From assembly GCA_036407035.1 (NCBI GenBank), contig DASXAA010000183.1, positions 1-33,444 of the forward strand: a DNA stretch of 33,444 bases. Reading direction: 5' to 3'. A program made the position numbers and the translations under genes. Source of the stretch: JACVRW01 sp036407035 (GTDB taxonomy: Bacteria > Actinomycetota > Thermoleophilia > Solirubrobacterales > Thermoleophilaceae). This document shows positions 14,931 through 22,126 of the stretch, one piece after another; the stretch's first letter is position 1, and the number at the start of each line of letters is the position of its first letter. The notes below the pieces were generated by a model. That model made no database searches and was not told the DNA's origin. It saw nothing but the letters and a program-made list of their open reading frames with translations.

Positions 14931-15592
14931 GGGGCACTCCTTTCGAGCCCCTGCGCGGCGAGCGAGGCACGGAGCTTCCGCCGCGCGTCGTGGAGTGTCT
15001 TGTAGAGGGCGCCGCGCGTGGTGTTGAGGCGCTCGGCGAGGACGTCGATCGGCACGTCGTCGAGCGTGATCGCCACGAGGATCTCGCGCTGGTGCGGCGT
15101 CAGCTCGTGCCGGATCGCCTGCGCGATCGCGCTCAGCAGCTCGTCGCCCTCGGCCTCCTCGTCGGGCGTGGACCCGCGGTCGGCGAAGAGCGGCCAGCGC
15201 TCCGCGTCGAGCGGCACCTCGCGGCCCTGCCAGGCGAGCCGGCGGACCTTGACCGCGGCCTCTAGCAGGGCGAACTTGTACGCCCAGGTCGTGAAGCGGC
15301 TGTCGCCGCGGAACTGGTCCAGCTTGGCGAGGATCGCCACGAGGGCGTCGTCGGCGCTGTGGTGGGCGAGGTCGTCGTAGTCGCCGCCGCGGAGATGCGG
15401 CGCGGCCGCGCGGCGGCGGCTCACCTCGAACCGCGCCGCGCGCAGCAGCAGGTCGTGCAGCTCGGCGAGTGCCTCCTCCCGCTCGGCGCCCTCCGCCCGC
15501 AGCCGGCGCAGCCACTCGCGCGACTCGTCGTCCGGCGGGCCCGGCGCGCGCGGGGTCGACGCGGTGTCCGCCCCCGCGCGCGAGGTCAGCAC
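14927..15592 (-). CDS. ECF-type RNA polymerase sigma factor
   Basis: A 221-residue sigma-70 family protein. Region 2 is seen in DDLAHHSADDALVAILAKL and FRGDSRFTTWAYKFALLEA. Region 4, with its helix-turn-helix, is LTPHQREILVAI, PIDVLAERLNTTRGALYKTL and HDARRKLRA. The N-terminus is a Pro/Ala-rich stretch. The start is GTG at 15592, 7 nt inside the preceding small gene, and the stop overlaps the zinc-finger gene by 4 nt. It should recruit RNA polymerase to a small regulon when released from the zinc-finger partner. The inducing signal cannot be read from sequence. Confidence 0.92.
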   Translation of the reverse strand: MLTSRAGADTASTPRAPGPPDDESREWLRRLRAEGAEREEALAELHDLLLRAARFEVSRRRAAAPHLRGGDYDDLAHHSADDALVAILAKLDQFRGDSRFTTWAYKFALLEAAVKVRRLAWQGREVPLDAERWPLFADRGSTPDEEAEGDELLSAIAQAIRHELTPHQREILVAITLDDVPIDVLAERLNTTRGALYKTLHDARRKLRASLAAQGLERSAP

Positions 15593-15816
15593 GGCTTCAC
15601 CGGCTCGTCGAGGGGAGCGAGGATGCGCACGGCCAGCTCGGCGGGGCAGCCGCGGTCGACCAGCTCCAGCAGCGCGTGCAGGTCGTAGGCGCAGTCCGCC
15701 GCGATCTCCGCGGCCAGCACCGGCCCGAGCCCCGCCTCGCGCAGCCGGCGCGCGCGCCAGGCGACGACCGGTTCGAGCCCGGCGCCGGCCGCTTTTGTCC
15801 GCTTCCCCAGAGGCAT
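15586..15816 (-). CDS. small conserved hypothetical protein
   Basis: A 76-residue protein with AWRARRLREAGLGPVLAAEIAADCAYDLHALLELVDRGC split over two predicted helices and a final AVRILAPLDEP. The YDLHALLELVDRGCP segment recurs, in my recollection, in actinobacterial small proteins; no function is known to me. It starts with ATG behind AGGTG, 5 nt after the DoxX-like gene, and overlaps the sigma-factor start by 7 nt. The tight packing supports a real gene in the same operon. Confidence 0.7.
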   Translation of the reverse strand: MPLGKRTKAAGAGLEPVVAWRARRLREAGLGPVLAAEIAADCAYDLHALLELVDRGCPAELAVRILAPLDEPVKPC

Positions 15817-15821
15817 TGCAC

Positions 15822-16298
15822 CTACTTGGCTACCGCCAGGTCGTGTTCCTTACCGCGCACGCTGTCGCCAGAGTACGCGCTCGCCAGCCGCGAGAGGCTG
15901 AGCGCCGCGAGCAGCAGGCCGAAATCGCGCAGGGCGATGTCGCCGTAGCCGCCCACGAGCAGCAGGCTGACGATGATCCCCGCGAGCCAGGCCGCGACCA
16001 GCAGGCCGCCGAAGCGCGGGACGACGGCCACCACCAGCCCGGCGACGATCTCCACGACGCCGACGATGTGCATCGCGTCCGAAGCGCTCCCGGGAATGAT
16101 GTCGTTGTACTGGGTCGCGAGGTACCTCGTCCAATCGTCGGTCAGGACGTTCGCGAACTTGTCGAGGCCGAACAGGATCGGCGCGACGGTGAACGCGATC
16201 CGCATCAGCATGAATGCCTGCGCGGCGGGGTCCCTGCGAAGGACGTTCGTGGTCGGAATCGGTATCGGCCGCAGTACGGCCGCCACGGCGCTGCTCAT
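15822..16298 (-). CDS. DoxX-like four-helix membrane protein
   Basis: A 158-residue integral membrane protein with about four hydrophobic segments: LMRIAFTVAPILFGLDKF, MHIVGVVEIVAGLVVAVV, LLVAAWLAGIIVSLLLVG and ALRDFGLLLAALSLSRLA. The RIAFTVAPILFGLDKF opening and GVVEIVAGL resemble DoxX/SURF4-type proteins, which are often tied to redox or stress functions, but the match is loose. The ATG at 16298 follows an excellent AGGAGGAG. It is the first gene of the sigma/zinc-finger operon, so it may be part of the sensing or response. Confidence 0.72.
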   Translation of the reverse strand: MSSAVAAVLRPIPIPTTNVLRRDPAAQAFMLMRIAFTVAPILFGLDKFANVLTDDWTRYLATQYNDIIPGSASDAMHIVGVVEIVAGLVVAVVPRFGGLLVAAWLAGIIVSLLLVGGYGDIALRDFGLLLAALSLSRLASAYSGDSVRGKEHDLAVAK

Positions 16299-16336
16299 TT
16301 GCTCCTCCTTTGTGACTGTCTCTTGCGCCGTTGGCG

Positions 16337-16363
16337 TCGCCCGGCCGGGCGAACTTACGTAAG
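16337..16363. promoter_or_regulatory. two adjacent palindromes in a divergent intergenic region
   Basis: A perfect 16-bp palindrome, TCGCCCGGCCGGGCGA (16337-16352), is followed one base later by a perfect 10-bp palindrome, CTTACGTAAG (16354-16363). Both lie in the 89-bp gap between the DoxX-led sigma operon (-) and folE (+), where operators would be expected. No clear GGAAC/CGTC ECF promoter was found here. Confidence 0.45.
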
Positions 16364-16387
16364 AGATCGCCGCGTCGCGCCGCGAAG

Positions 16388-17014
16388 ATGGGCATGAACC
16401 CACAAGGAGCGCGCGCCGCGGGTCTCGCCCTGGCGGCGCCACCGAAGCGCGAGATCGACCACCCGGCCGTGGTGCGCGCGGCGCGCGAGCTGCTGCTCGC
16501 GCTCGGCGCCGACGTGGACGGCGACGCCCTGCGCGACACGCCCCGCCGCGTCGCCGACGCCTACTCAGAGCTGCTCACGCCGCAGCCGTTCCGCATCACC
16601 ACGTTCCCCAACGACGACGGCTACGACGAGCTGATCGTCGCGCGGTCGATCCCGTTCCACTCGCTGTGCATGCACCACCTGCTGCCCTTCCACGGCGTCG
16701 CGCACGTCGGCTACCTGCCCGGCGACCGCATCATCGGGCTCAGCAAGCTCGGCCGGGTCGTCGAGCGGTTCGCCCGCGACCTCCAGATCCAGGAGCGCCT
16801 CACGACGCAGATCGCGTCGTGCCTGGAGCAGGAGCTCCGGCCGAAGGGCGTCGGCGTGGTGCTCGAGGCGGAGCACCTCTGCATGTCGCTGCGCGGCGTG
16901 CAGAAGCTTGGCGCCAAGACCATGACCTCCGCGCTGCACGGCCTGATCCGCGACGACGCGCGCACGCGCGAGGAGTTCCTGTCACTGACCACGAGGACAC
17001 CGCATGACGCCTGA
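16388..17014 (+). CDS. folE: GTP cyclohydrolase I
   Basis: Converts GTP to dihydroneopterin triphosphate, the first step to folate and other pterins. The 208-residue product has SLCMHHLLPFHGVAHVGY with zinc ligands Cys94 and His97, then Cys165 in EHLCMSLRGVQK, matching the C-x2-H...C set of the family. GLSKLGRVVERFARDLQIQERLT is highly typical. ATGs at 16388 and 16394 are both possible and neither has a strong ribosome-binding site. The 3' end overlaps the next gene by 11 nt. Because a molybdenum hydroxylase sits in the same window, a pterin role should not be over-read: molybdopterin is made by another route. Confidence 0.93.
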   Translation: MGMNPQGARAAGLALAAPPKREIDHPAVVRAARELLLALGADVDGDALRDTPRRVADAYSELLTPQPFRITTFPNDDGYDELIVARSIPFHSLCMHHLLPFHGVAHVGYLPGDRIIGLSKLGRVVERFARDLQIQERLTTQIASCLEQELRPKGVGVVLEAEHLCMSLRGVQKLGAKTMTSALHGLIRDDARTREEFLSLTTRTPHDA

Positions 17015-18242
17015 GCAGACATTCGTGATCGCCGGCGCCGGCCTGGCCGGCGCCAAGGCCGCCGAGACCCTCCGCGCCGAGGGCTTCGAGGGGCGCATCG
17101 TGCTGGTCGGCGCCGAGCCCGAGCGGCCGTACGAGCGCCCGCCGCTGTCGAAGGAGTACCTGCGCGGCGAGGCCGGGCGCGAGAAGGTCTTCGTGCACGA
17201 CGAGGCCTTCTACGCCGAGCACGAGGTCGAGCTGCGCCTCGACCGGGCGGCCGTGAGCATGAACCCGGCGGCGAGGGAGATCGCGCTCGACGACGGCGAG
17301 AGGCTGCGCTACGACCGGCTGCTGATCGCCACCGGCGCCGAGCCGCGCCGGCTCGCGATCCCGGGCGCCGACCTGGACGGCGTGCTCTACCTGCGGACCG
17401 TGGCCGACTCCGACGCGCTCCGCGAGCGGCTCGACCGCGGCGGCACGGCGGTGGTGGTAGGCGCCGGCTGGATCGGCGCCGAGGTGGCCGCGTCGGCGCG
17501 CCAGCGCGGGCTCGATGTGACCGTGGTGGAGCCGCTCTCGGTGCCGCTCGAGCGCGCGCTCGGGCCCGAGCTGGGAGCGATCTACCGCGACGTGCACGCG
17601 GACCACGGCGTGCGGATGCTGCTCGGCACCGGTGTCGAGGCGTTCGAGGGCGGCACGGCCGTGGAGCGGGTGCGCACCAGCGACGGGCGGACGCTCGACT
17701 GCGACTTCGTGGCGGTCGGCGTGGGCGTGCGGCCGCGCACTCAGCTGGCCGCGCAGGCCGGGCTCGAGGCCGGCGACGGGATCCTCGTGGACGAGCACCT
17801 CGAGACCAGCGCGCCGGGCGTCTTCGCCGCGGGCGACGTGGCGAACGCGCAGCACCCCTTCTTCGGCGAGCGGATCCGGGTGGAGCACTGGGCGAACGCG
17901 CTGAACCAGGGGCCGGCCGCGGCACGCAACATGCTCGGCGCGGCGGCGCCCTACGACCGCCTGCCGTACTTCTACTCGGACCAGTACGACGTCGGCATGG
18001 AGTACTCCGGCTTCGCCCGGAGCTGGGACCGGGTCGTCTTCCGCGGCGATCCGGCGAGCCGCGAGTTCGTGGCGTTCTGGCTCGCCGGCGACCGCGTGCT
18101 CGCGGGCATGAACGTGAACGTATGGGACGTAAACGAGGACGTCCAGCGGCTGATCCGCGAGCGCGTGCCCGTGGACGACCGGCGGCTGGCCGACCCCGAC
18201 GTGCCGCTGGCGGAGCTGGCGCCGGCCGCGGAGCCGAGCTAG
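17004..18242 (+). CDS. ferredoxin/rubredoxin reductase-type FAD-dependent oxidoreductase
   Basis: A 412-residue NAD(P)H:FAD oxidoreductase of the kind that passes electrons to a ferredoxin or rubredoxin for P450s or ring hydroxylases. The FAD-binding GAGLAGAKAAE is at the N-terminus, YERPPLSKEYL follows, and the second Rossmann motif is VVVGAGWIGAEVA for NAD(P)H. The C-terminal FAD motif is APGVFAAGDVAN, then a reductase C-domain with VEHWANALNQG. No ferredoxin or oxygenase lies next to it in this window, so its electron acceptor is unknown. It starts 11 nt inside folE and ends 4 nt past the convergent hypothetical gene's stop region. Confidence 0.9.
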   Translation: MTPEQTFVIAGAGLAGAKAAETLRAEGFEGRIVLVGAEPERPYERPPLSKEYLRGEAGREKVFVHDEAFYAEHEVELRLDRAAVSMNPAAREIALDDGERLRYDRLLIATGAEPRRLAIPGADLDGVLYLRTVADSDALRERLDRGGTAVVVGAGWIGAEVAASARQRGLDVTVVEPLSVPLERALGPELGAIYRDVHADHGVRMLLGTGVEAFEGGTAVERVRTSDGRTLDCDFVAVGVGVRPRTQLAAQAGLEAGDGILVDEHLETSAPGVFAAGDVANAQHPFFGERIRVEHWANALNQGPAAARNMLGAAAPYDRLPYFYSDQYDVGMEYSGFARSWDRVVFRGDPASREFVAFWLAGDRVLAGMNVNVWDVNEDVQRLIRERVPVDDRRLADPDVPLAELAPAAEPS

Positions 18243-18721
18243 GTCAACACCTCGCCGAGCTTGTCGAGCATCTTCTGCTCGCCCTCGCTCACGCGCTCGG
18301 CGTGGAAGCCCATGAACCCGCCCTCCTTGGCGGCGTCGGCGGTCCGCCGGGCGGCGTCGAGCAGCCACTGGCGGTAGGCGGCGGCCTCCTCGGGCGTCGC
18401 CTTCTGCCCTACCAGCTCGTTCACCTCGCGCAGCTCGTCGAGGATCTCCTGCCCCGCCAGCGCGCCCTTCGGCTTGAAGCCCTTCGCCGGGTTCTGCCGC
18501 TGCTTGGCCTTCTCGTCCACGCTCTGGGCGACCGCCTTCACGAGCTCGCCGCGATCGTCGGACCCGGCCGCCTCGACCACCGCCTTGACCGCGGCGAGCG
18601 ACTCCTTCATCACCTCGATCGGGCCGCCCGGGTCGGCGAACGTGATCGCCATGCCGGCCACGAGCGGCGCCCGCTCGAGCCGTGCCCACTCCTCGTCTGT
18701 GAAGTCCGCCTTGGATGTCAT
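18239..18721 (-). CDS. conserved hypothetical protein
   Basis: A 160-residue acidic, mostly helical protein beginning SKADFTDEEWARLERAPLVA and containing ITFADPGGPIEVMKESLAA and a C-terminal GGFMGFHAERVSEGEQ. The TDEEWxxLxxAPLxAGMAxTxADPxG pattern occurs in uncharacterised proteins of several bacterial phyla, as far as I recall; no function is known to me. There is no signal peptide or membrane helix. The ATG lies 5 nt after the five-helix membrane gene, so it is the third gene of the GMC oxidoreductase operon. Confidence 0.75.
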   Translation of the reverse strand: MTSKADFTDEEWARLERAPLVAGMAITFADPGGPIEVMKESLAAVKAVVEAAGSDDRGELVKAVAQSVDEKAKQRQNPAKGFKPKGALAGQEILDELREVNELVGQKATPEEAAAYRQWLLDAARRTADAAKEGGFMGFHAERVSEGEQKMLDKLGEVLT

Positions 18722-18726
18722 GGCCG

Positions 18727-19230
18727 TCAGATTACGACCAGGCCGGGGATCCGGCGCGACGCCAGCCGCAGCCCGTAGAGCGTGAGCAGCGGGTAGAGGC
18801 CGTCGGCCAGCGACCAGCCCAGCACGTAGCCCCAGTTCGTCTGCACGATGTGGAAGAAGTGGCCGAGCTCCCAGGTGCCGAAGAGGAGCTGCTCGGCGTA
18901 CTTCACGATCAGGCTGAAGGTCGCGAAGATCACGAACTGCACGAGCAGGCCCTTCTGCTCGCGGATCCCGAGGTAGAGGTAGGTCAGGCAGAGGCCGATC
19001 CACACGAACGTGTGCATGAAGTTGTTGACCCACGGCAGGAAGCTCATGACGCCGGCCTTGTAGAGCAGCCAGTTGGCGATGAACACGGACACCGCCCACA
19101 CGGCCCCGATCGCCAGGAACGTCCTCCCCTCCACCCGCTCCATCCGCTTGCCGTGCATGCTCATGACCACGGCGAGCGCACCGTAGAACAGCGCAAGCAC
19201 GAGCACGCGGAGCGGCGTGACCTCGTGCAC
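18727..19230 (-). CDS. five-helix integral membrane protein, function unknown
   Basis: A 167-residue protein with five predicted membrane segments: LRVLVLALFYGALAVVM, FLAIGAVWAVSVFIANWLL, FMHTFVWIGLCLTYLYLG, LLVQFVIFATFSLIVKYA and GWSLADGLYPLLTLYGLRL. Several aromatic and His residues (FMHTF, ELGHFFHIV) lie in or near the membrane, which could suit quinone or heme, but no family is recognised. The start is a GTG at 19230, three bases after the GMC stop, without a clear ribosome-binding site, so it may depend on coupling to the GMC gene. Confidence 0.72.
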   Translation of the reverse strand: MHEVTPLRVLVLALFYGALAVVMSMHGKRMERVEGRTFLAIGAVWAVSVFIANWLLYKAGVMSFLPWVNNFMHTFVWIGLCLTYLYLGIREQKGLLVQFVIFATFSLIVKYAEQLLFGTWELGHFFHIVQTNWGYVLGWSLADGLYPLLTLYGLRLASRRIPGLVVI

Positions 19231-19232
19231 GA

Positions 19233-22049
19233 CTAGGCGATGCCCTGTGCCGCGTAGTGGGCGAGCGACATGACGGTGAGCTGCGGGTTCACCGTCAGGC
19301 TGCTCGGGAACACGCTGGCGTCGCAGACGTAGAGGTTCTCGTAGCCGTGCACGCGGAAGTCGGGTCCCACGACGCCCCGCTTCGGGTCGCTGCTGAGCGC
19401 GTTGCCGCCCTGCGGGTGGCCGGTGCCGAGCGCGATCCTGGCCGGGTCGGCCGCGATCTCCTTCACGCGGCCGATCTCGCCCGGGCCGAGCACGTCGCCC
19501 TGCCAGGTGTTCAGCATCACCCGCTCCGCCCCGTCCGCGAACAGGATCTCGGCCAGGATCGTGAGGCCCTCCCCCAGCTTCGCGAGGTCGCCGTCGGTCG
19601 GGGTGTAGACGATGTCCGGTCCGCCGGTCAGGGCCTTGCGCACGCGCGCGTTGCCCTCGGTGCCGACGAGCACGCCGACCGCCATCAGGTGGTCGTAGGC
19701 CTGCATGTGCTCGAAGTGCTGCTCGAACCAGCCGGGCATGTTGAGCGCCTGCGCCACGGGCGGGTTGAACCAGGTCTCGAACACGAACCCGTTCATCGTC
19801 TTCGGCACGCCGTAGTGCGAGATCTGGAGCCCGGCGTACGCGTTCTGGGGCTCCTTGAAGCGCGCCGTGATCGGCGCGCCCATGTTGAAGCAGAGGTGCT
19901 TGCCGACGGGCAGGCCCGATCCGATGCCGCTGCGCAGCAGGATGTAGCTCGAGCCCACCGCGCCCGCGGACAGCACGTAGTCGTTCGCGCTGATGCTCAG
20001 GCGCAGCCCGTTTCGCAGCCGGGCGCGCACGTCGAGCACCTTCTGGGGCTTGCCGCTCAGCGTGCGCAGCCGCTCGACCTGGCACTCGGGGACGACGCGC
20101 ACCCTGCCCGGGAACCGCTCCTGCGCCCAGGGCAGCGCGGTCTCGAGCATGGAGAGCTTCTTGCCCCAGCGGCAGCCCATGTTGCAGTAGCCCGAGCCGA
20201 TGCAGCCCTCGATGTTCGCGCGCACGGCGGCCACGTCGAGCTTGTCGGGCGACTGCCCGGCCTTGCCCGCTCCCTCCACGAAGCGCCTGAACGACGGGTT
20301 GAGGATGTCGTCCGGCTCCTGGCGCTGCACGCGCAGGAACTCGCTCACGTGCCTGACGCTCTCCGCGAGCCGGGCGCGGTCGAGCCCGGCGTCGTGCTCT
20401 GTGCCGTTCCAGCGGTCGAGCACGGGGCCGGGCGGCTCGAAGCAGACCGCGTTGTTGACGGTCGTCGAGCCGCCGACGCAGTTGCCCTGGAGAACGGTGA
20501 AGCGGAAGTCGCTCGACTGCTGCATCAGCCCGTCGCCGTAGAGGCGGCCGATCATCGCCACCTCGTCCTCGGTGAACTCGTCCGCCGGCACGTACGGGCC
20601 GCGCTCGAGGATCAGCACGTCGCGGCCGCGCGCGGCCAGCTCGTACGCCAGGATCGAGCCGCCGGCGCCGCTGCCGACGATGCACACGTCGGTCTCGAGG
20701 CTGCCCTCGCCGGCGGCGTCGATGCGCTCGACCTCGATCCGCCCCTTCGCCGCCTCCGGGAGCACGATGCCGCCCTCGCGCGCCCGGGCCGAGAAGCGCT
20801 TGTAGCCGACCGACTCGAACGTCTCCGGGTCGTTGTAGTAGCCCGCGTAGGAGAGCTGCTGGCCGACGCGGATCATCGCCCTCACCCACTGCGTGAACGG
20901 CCACCTGGGGAGCTTGCGGAAGTGCTTCTCCAGGTGCTCGCGGCGCATGTCCGGGTCGAGCTCCGAGAGCGGCGGCTTCACGTAGATGAGCGGGTGGAGC
21001 TGGAGGCCGAGCATCGCTGCGTGGTAGACCCACACGCGGTTCGCGTGCAGCTGCGCGAAGTGGCCCGCGATCGTCCGCGCGATCCGCTCGGGCGGCACGC
21101 GCTCGTCGCGGCCGGTGACCACCACCTCCGCGGTGGCGATCAGCGCGCGGTACTCCGTCGGGCTGAAGAACTCCGGCCGCAGCACCGCGCGCCAGGCCGG
21201 GCTGTAGAACGCGAGCACGGCGAGCGCGATGACGAGGTCGAGCGCGACGGCGCCCCACAGCACCGTGGTCATCTTCACGTCGCCGCCGAGCAGCGGCAGC
21301 GTGTAGCCCGTGTCGCGGAACTGGAGGTACACGAGGCTGCCGACGACGGAGACCAGGTGGCCCGCGATCACGATCGTCACCAGCGACATGCGGCGCGCCA
21401 CGTCCTGCGCGACGTACGCGCTGACCATCGCGAATGCGGACACCTTCACCACCGAGTTCGTCACGAACGGCAGCTCGACGAAGAAGTGCTTGCTCGTGTC
21501 AAGCAGCGGCCCGAGCTCGTACACGAGACCGCCGAGCGCGAGCAGGGCTGCCAGCACGATCAGCGCCAGGCGAAGGCGCCGCTGCTCCGGCAGGAGCGGC
21601 TCGGCAGTGGGGCGCGCGGCCGCCGCCGCGGCGCGCCGGGCCGGCAGGAAGAAGGCGAGCAGCAGCACGAGGATGCCGCCGTCGAGCGCGATCGCGCCCC
21701 AGAGCGCCGTTTCCACGCCCACGCTGCCGAAGCCGAAGTCGAGCGTGCCGCCGGTGTCGGCGAACACGAGCAGCACGAGCATGGCGACGACCGAGACCAC
21801 GTGCGCCGCGATCACGATCGCGACGAGCCCCATGCGCGCGCGGACGTCGCCGGCCGCGTACAGGCAGCAGAGCCCGATCACGCTCACCTTCACGACCGAG
21901 TTCGACACGAACGGCAGCTCGCGAAATGCGTCCTGCATCGAGACGACGAGCGGCCCGGCGAGGTAGATCGCGGCGGCGAGGAGGAAGACCAGCGCGAGGA
22001 CCCGCATGAGGATCCTGAGGCGGCGCTCTGGGGGGCTCAGTGCCGACAC
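19233..22049 (-). CDS. GMC-family oxidoreductase fused to a duplicated membrane domain
   Basis: A 938-residue protein. Residues 1-285 hold two copies of a four-helix membrane unit, about 148 residues apart: ELPFVSNSVVKVS (44-56) and ELPFVTNSVVKVS (192-204), each followed by a VAIVIA/VTIVIA helix and ALWGAIALD/VLWGAVALD. Residues 290-430 form a soluble linker. From about 452 comes a complete GMC flavoenzyme: VGSGAGG (458-464) for FAD, a Cys group C616, C622, C626 (CIGSGYCNMGC), and the active-site pair His878 (GTGHPQGG) and Asn921 (TVNPQLT). It should oxidise an alcohol or sterol-like substrate at the membrane. The start may be GTG 22049 or ATG 22007, the latter with AGGA at good spacing. Confidence 0.9.
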   Translation of the reverse strand: MSALSPPERRLRILMRVLALVFLLAAAIYLAGPLVVSMQDAFRELPFVSNSVVKVSVIGLCCLYAAGDVRARMGLVAIVIAAHVVSVVAMLVLLVFADTGGTLDFGFGSVGVETALWGAIALDGGILVLLLAFFLPARRAAAAAARPTAEPLLPEQRRLRLALIVLAALLALGGLVYELGPLLDTSKHFFVELPFVTNSVVKVSAFAMVSAYVAQDVARRMSLVTIVIAGHLVSVVGSLVYLQFRDTGYTLPLLGGDVKMTTVLWGAVALDLVIALAVLAFYSPAWRAVLRPEFFSPTEYRALIATAEVVVTGRDERVPPERIARTIAGHFAQLHANRVWVYHAAMLGLQLHPLIYVKPPLSELDPDMRREHLEKHFRKLPRWPFTQWVRAMIRVGQQLSYAGYYNDPETFESVGYKRFSARAREGGIVLPEAAKGRIEVERIDAAGEGSLETDVCIVGSGAGGSILAYELAARGRDVLILERGPYVPADEFTEDEVAMIGRLYGDGLMQQSSDFRFTVLQGNCVGGSTTVNNAVCFEPPGPVLDRWNGTEHDAGLDRARLAESVRHVSEFLRVQRQEPDDILNPSFRRFVEGAGKAGQSPDKLDVAAVRANIEGCIGSGYCNMGCRWGKKLSMLETALPWAQERFPGRVRVVPECQVERLRTLSGKPQKVLDVRARLRNGLRLSISANDYVLSAGAVGSSYILLRSGIGSGLPVGKHLCFNMGAPITARFKEPQNAYAGLQISHYGVPKTMNGFVFETWFNPPVAQALNMPGWFEQHFEHMQAYDHLMAVGVLVGTEGNARVRKALTGGPDIVYTPTDGDLAKLGEGLTILAEILFADGAERVMLNTWQGDVLGPGEIGRVKEIAADPARIALGTGHPQGGNALSSDPKRGVVGPDFRVHGYENLYVCDASVFPSSLTVNPQLTVMSLAHYAAQGIA

Positions 22050-22061
22050 CTTGCGAATCCA

Positions 22062-22104
22062 AACGACCGTAGACCCCTCCGCTTCCGCCAGTCAAGAGGT
22101 CGTT
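22062..22104. promoter_or_regulatory. spaced 7-bp inverted repeat between divergent genes
   Basis: AACGACC (22062-22068) and GGTCGTT (22098-22104) are exact reverse complements, 29 bp apart, in the 77-bp gap between the GMC gene (-) and the DUF2235 gene (+). This could be an operator, but so short a repeat may be chance. Confidence 0.25.
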
Positions 22105-22126
22105 ATCGAACTGTCACGCCAAAGCG

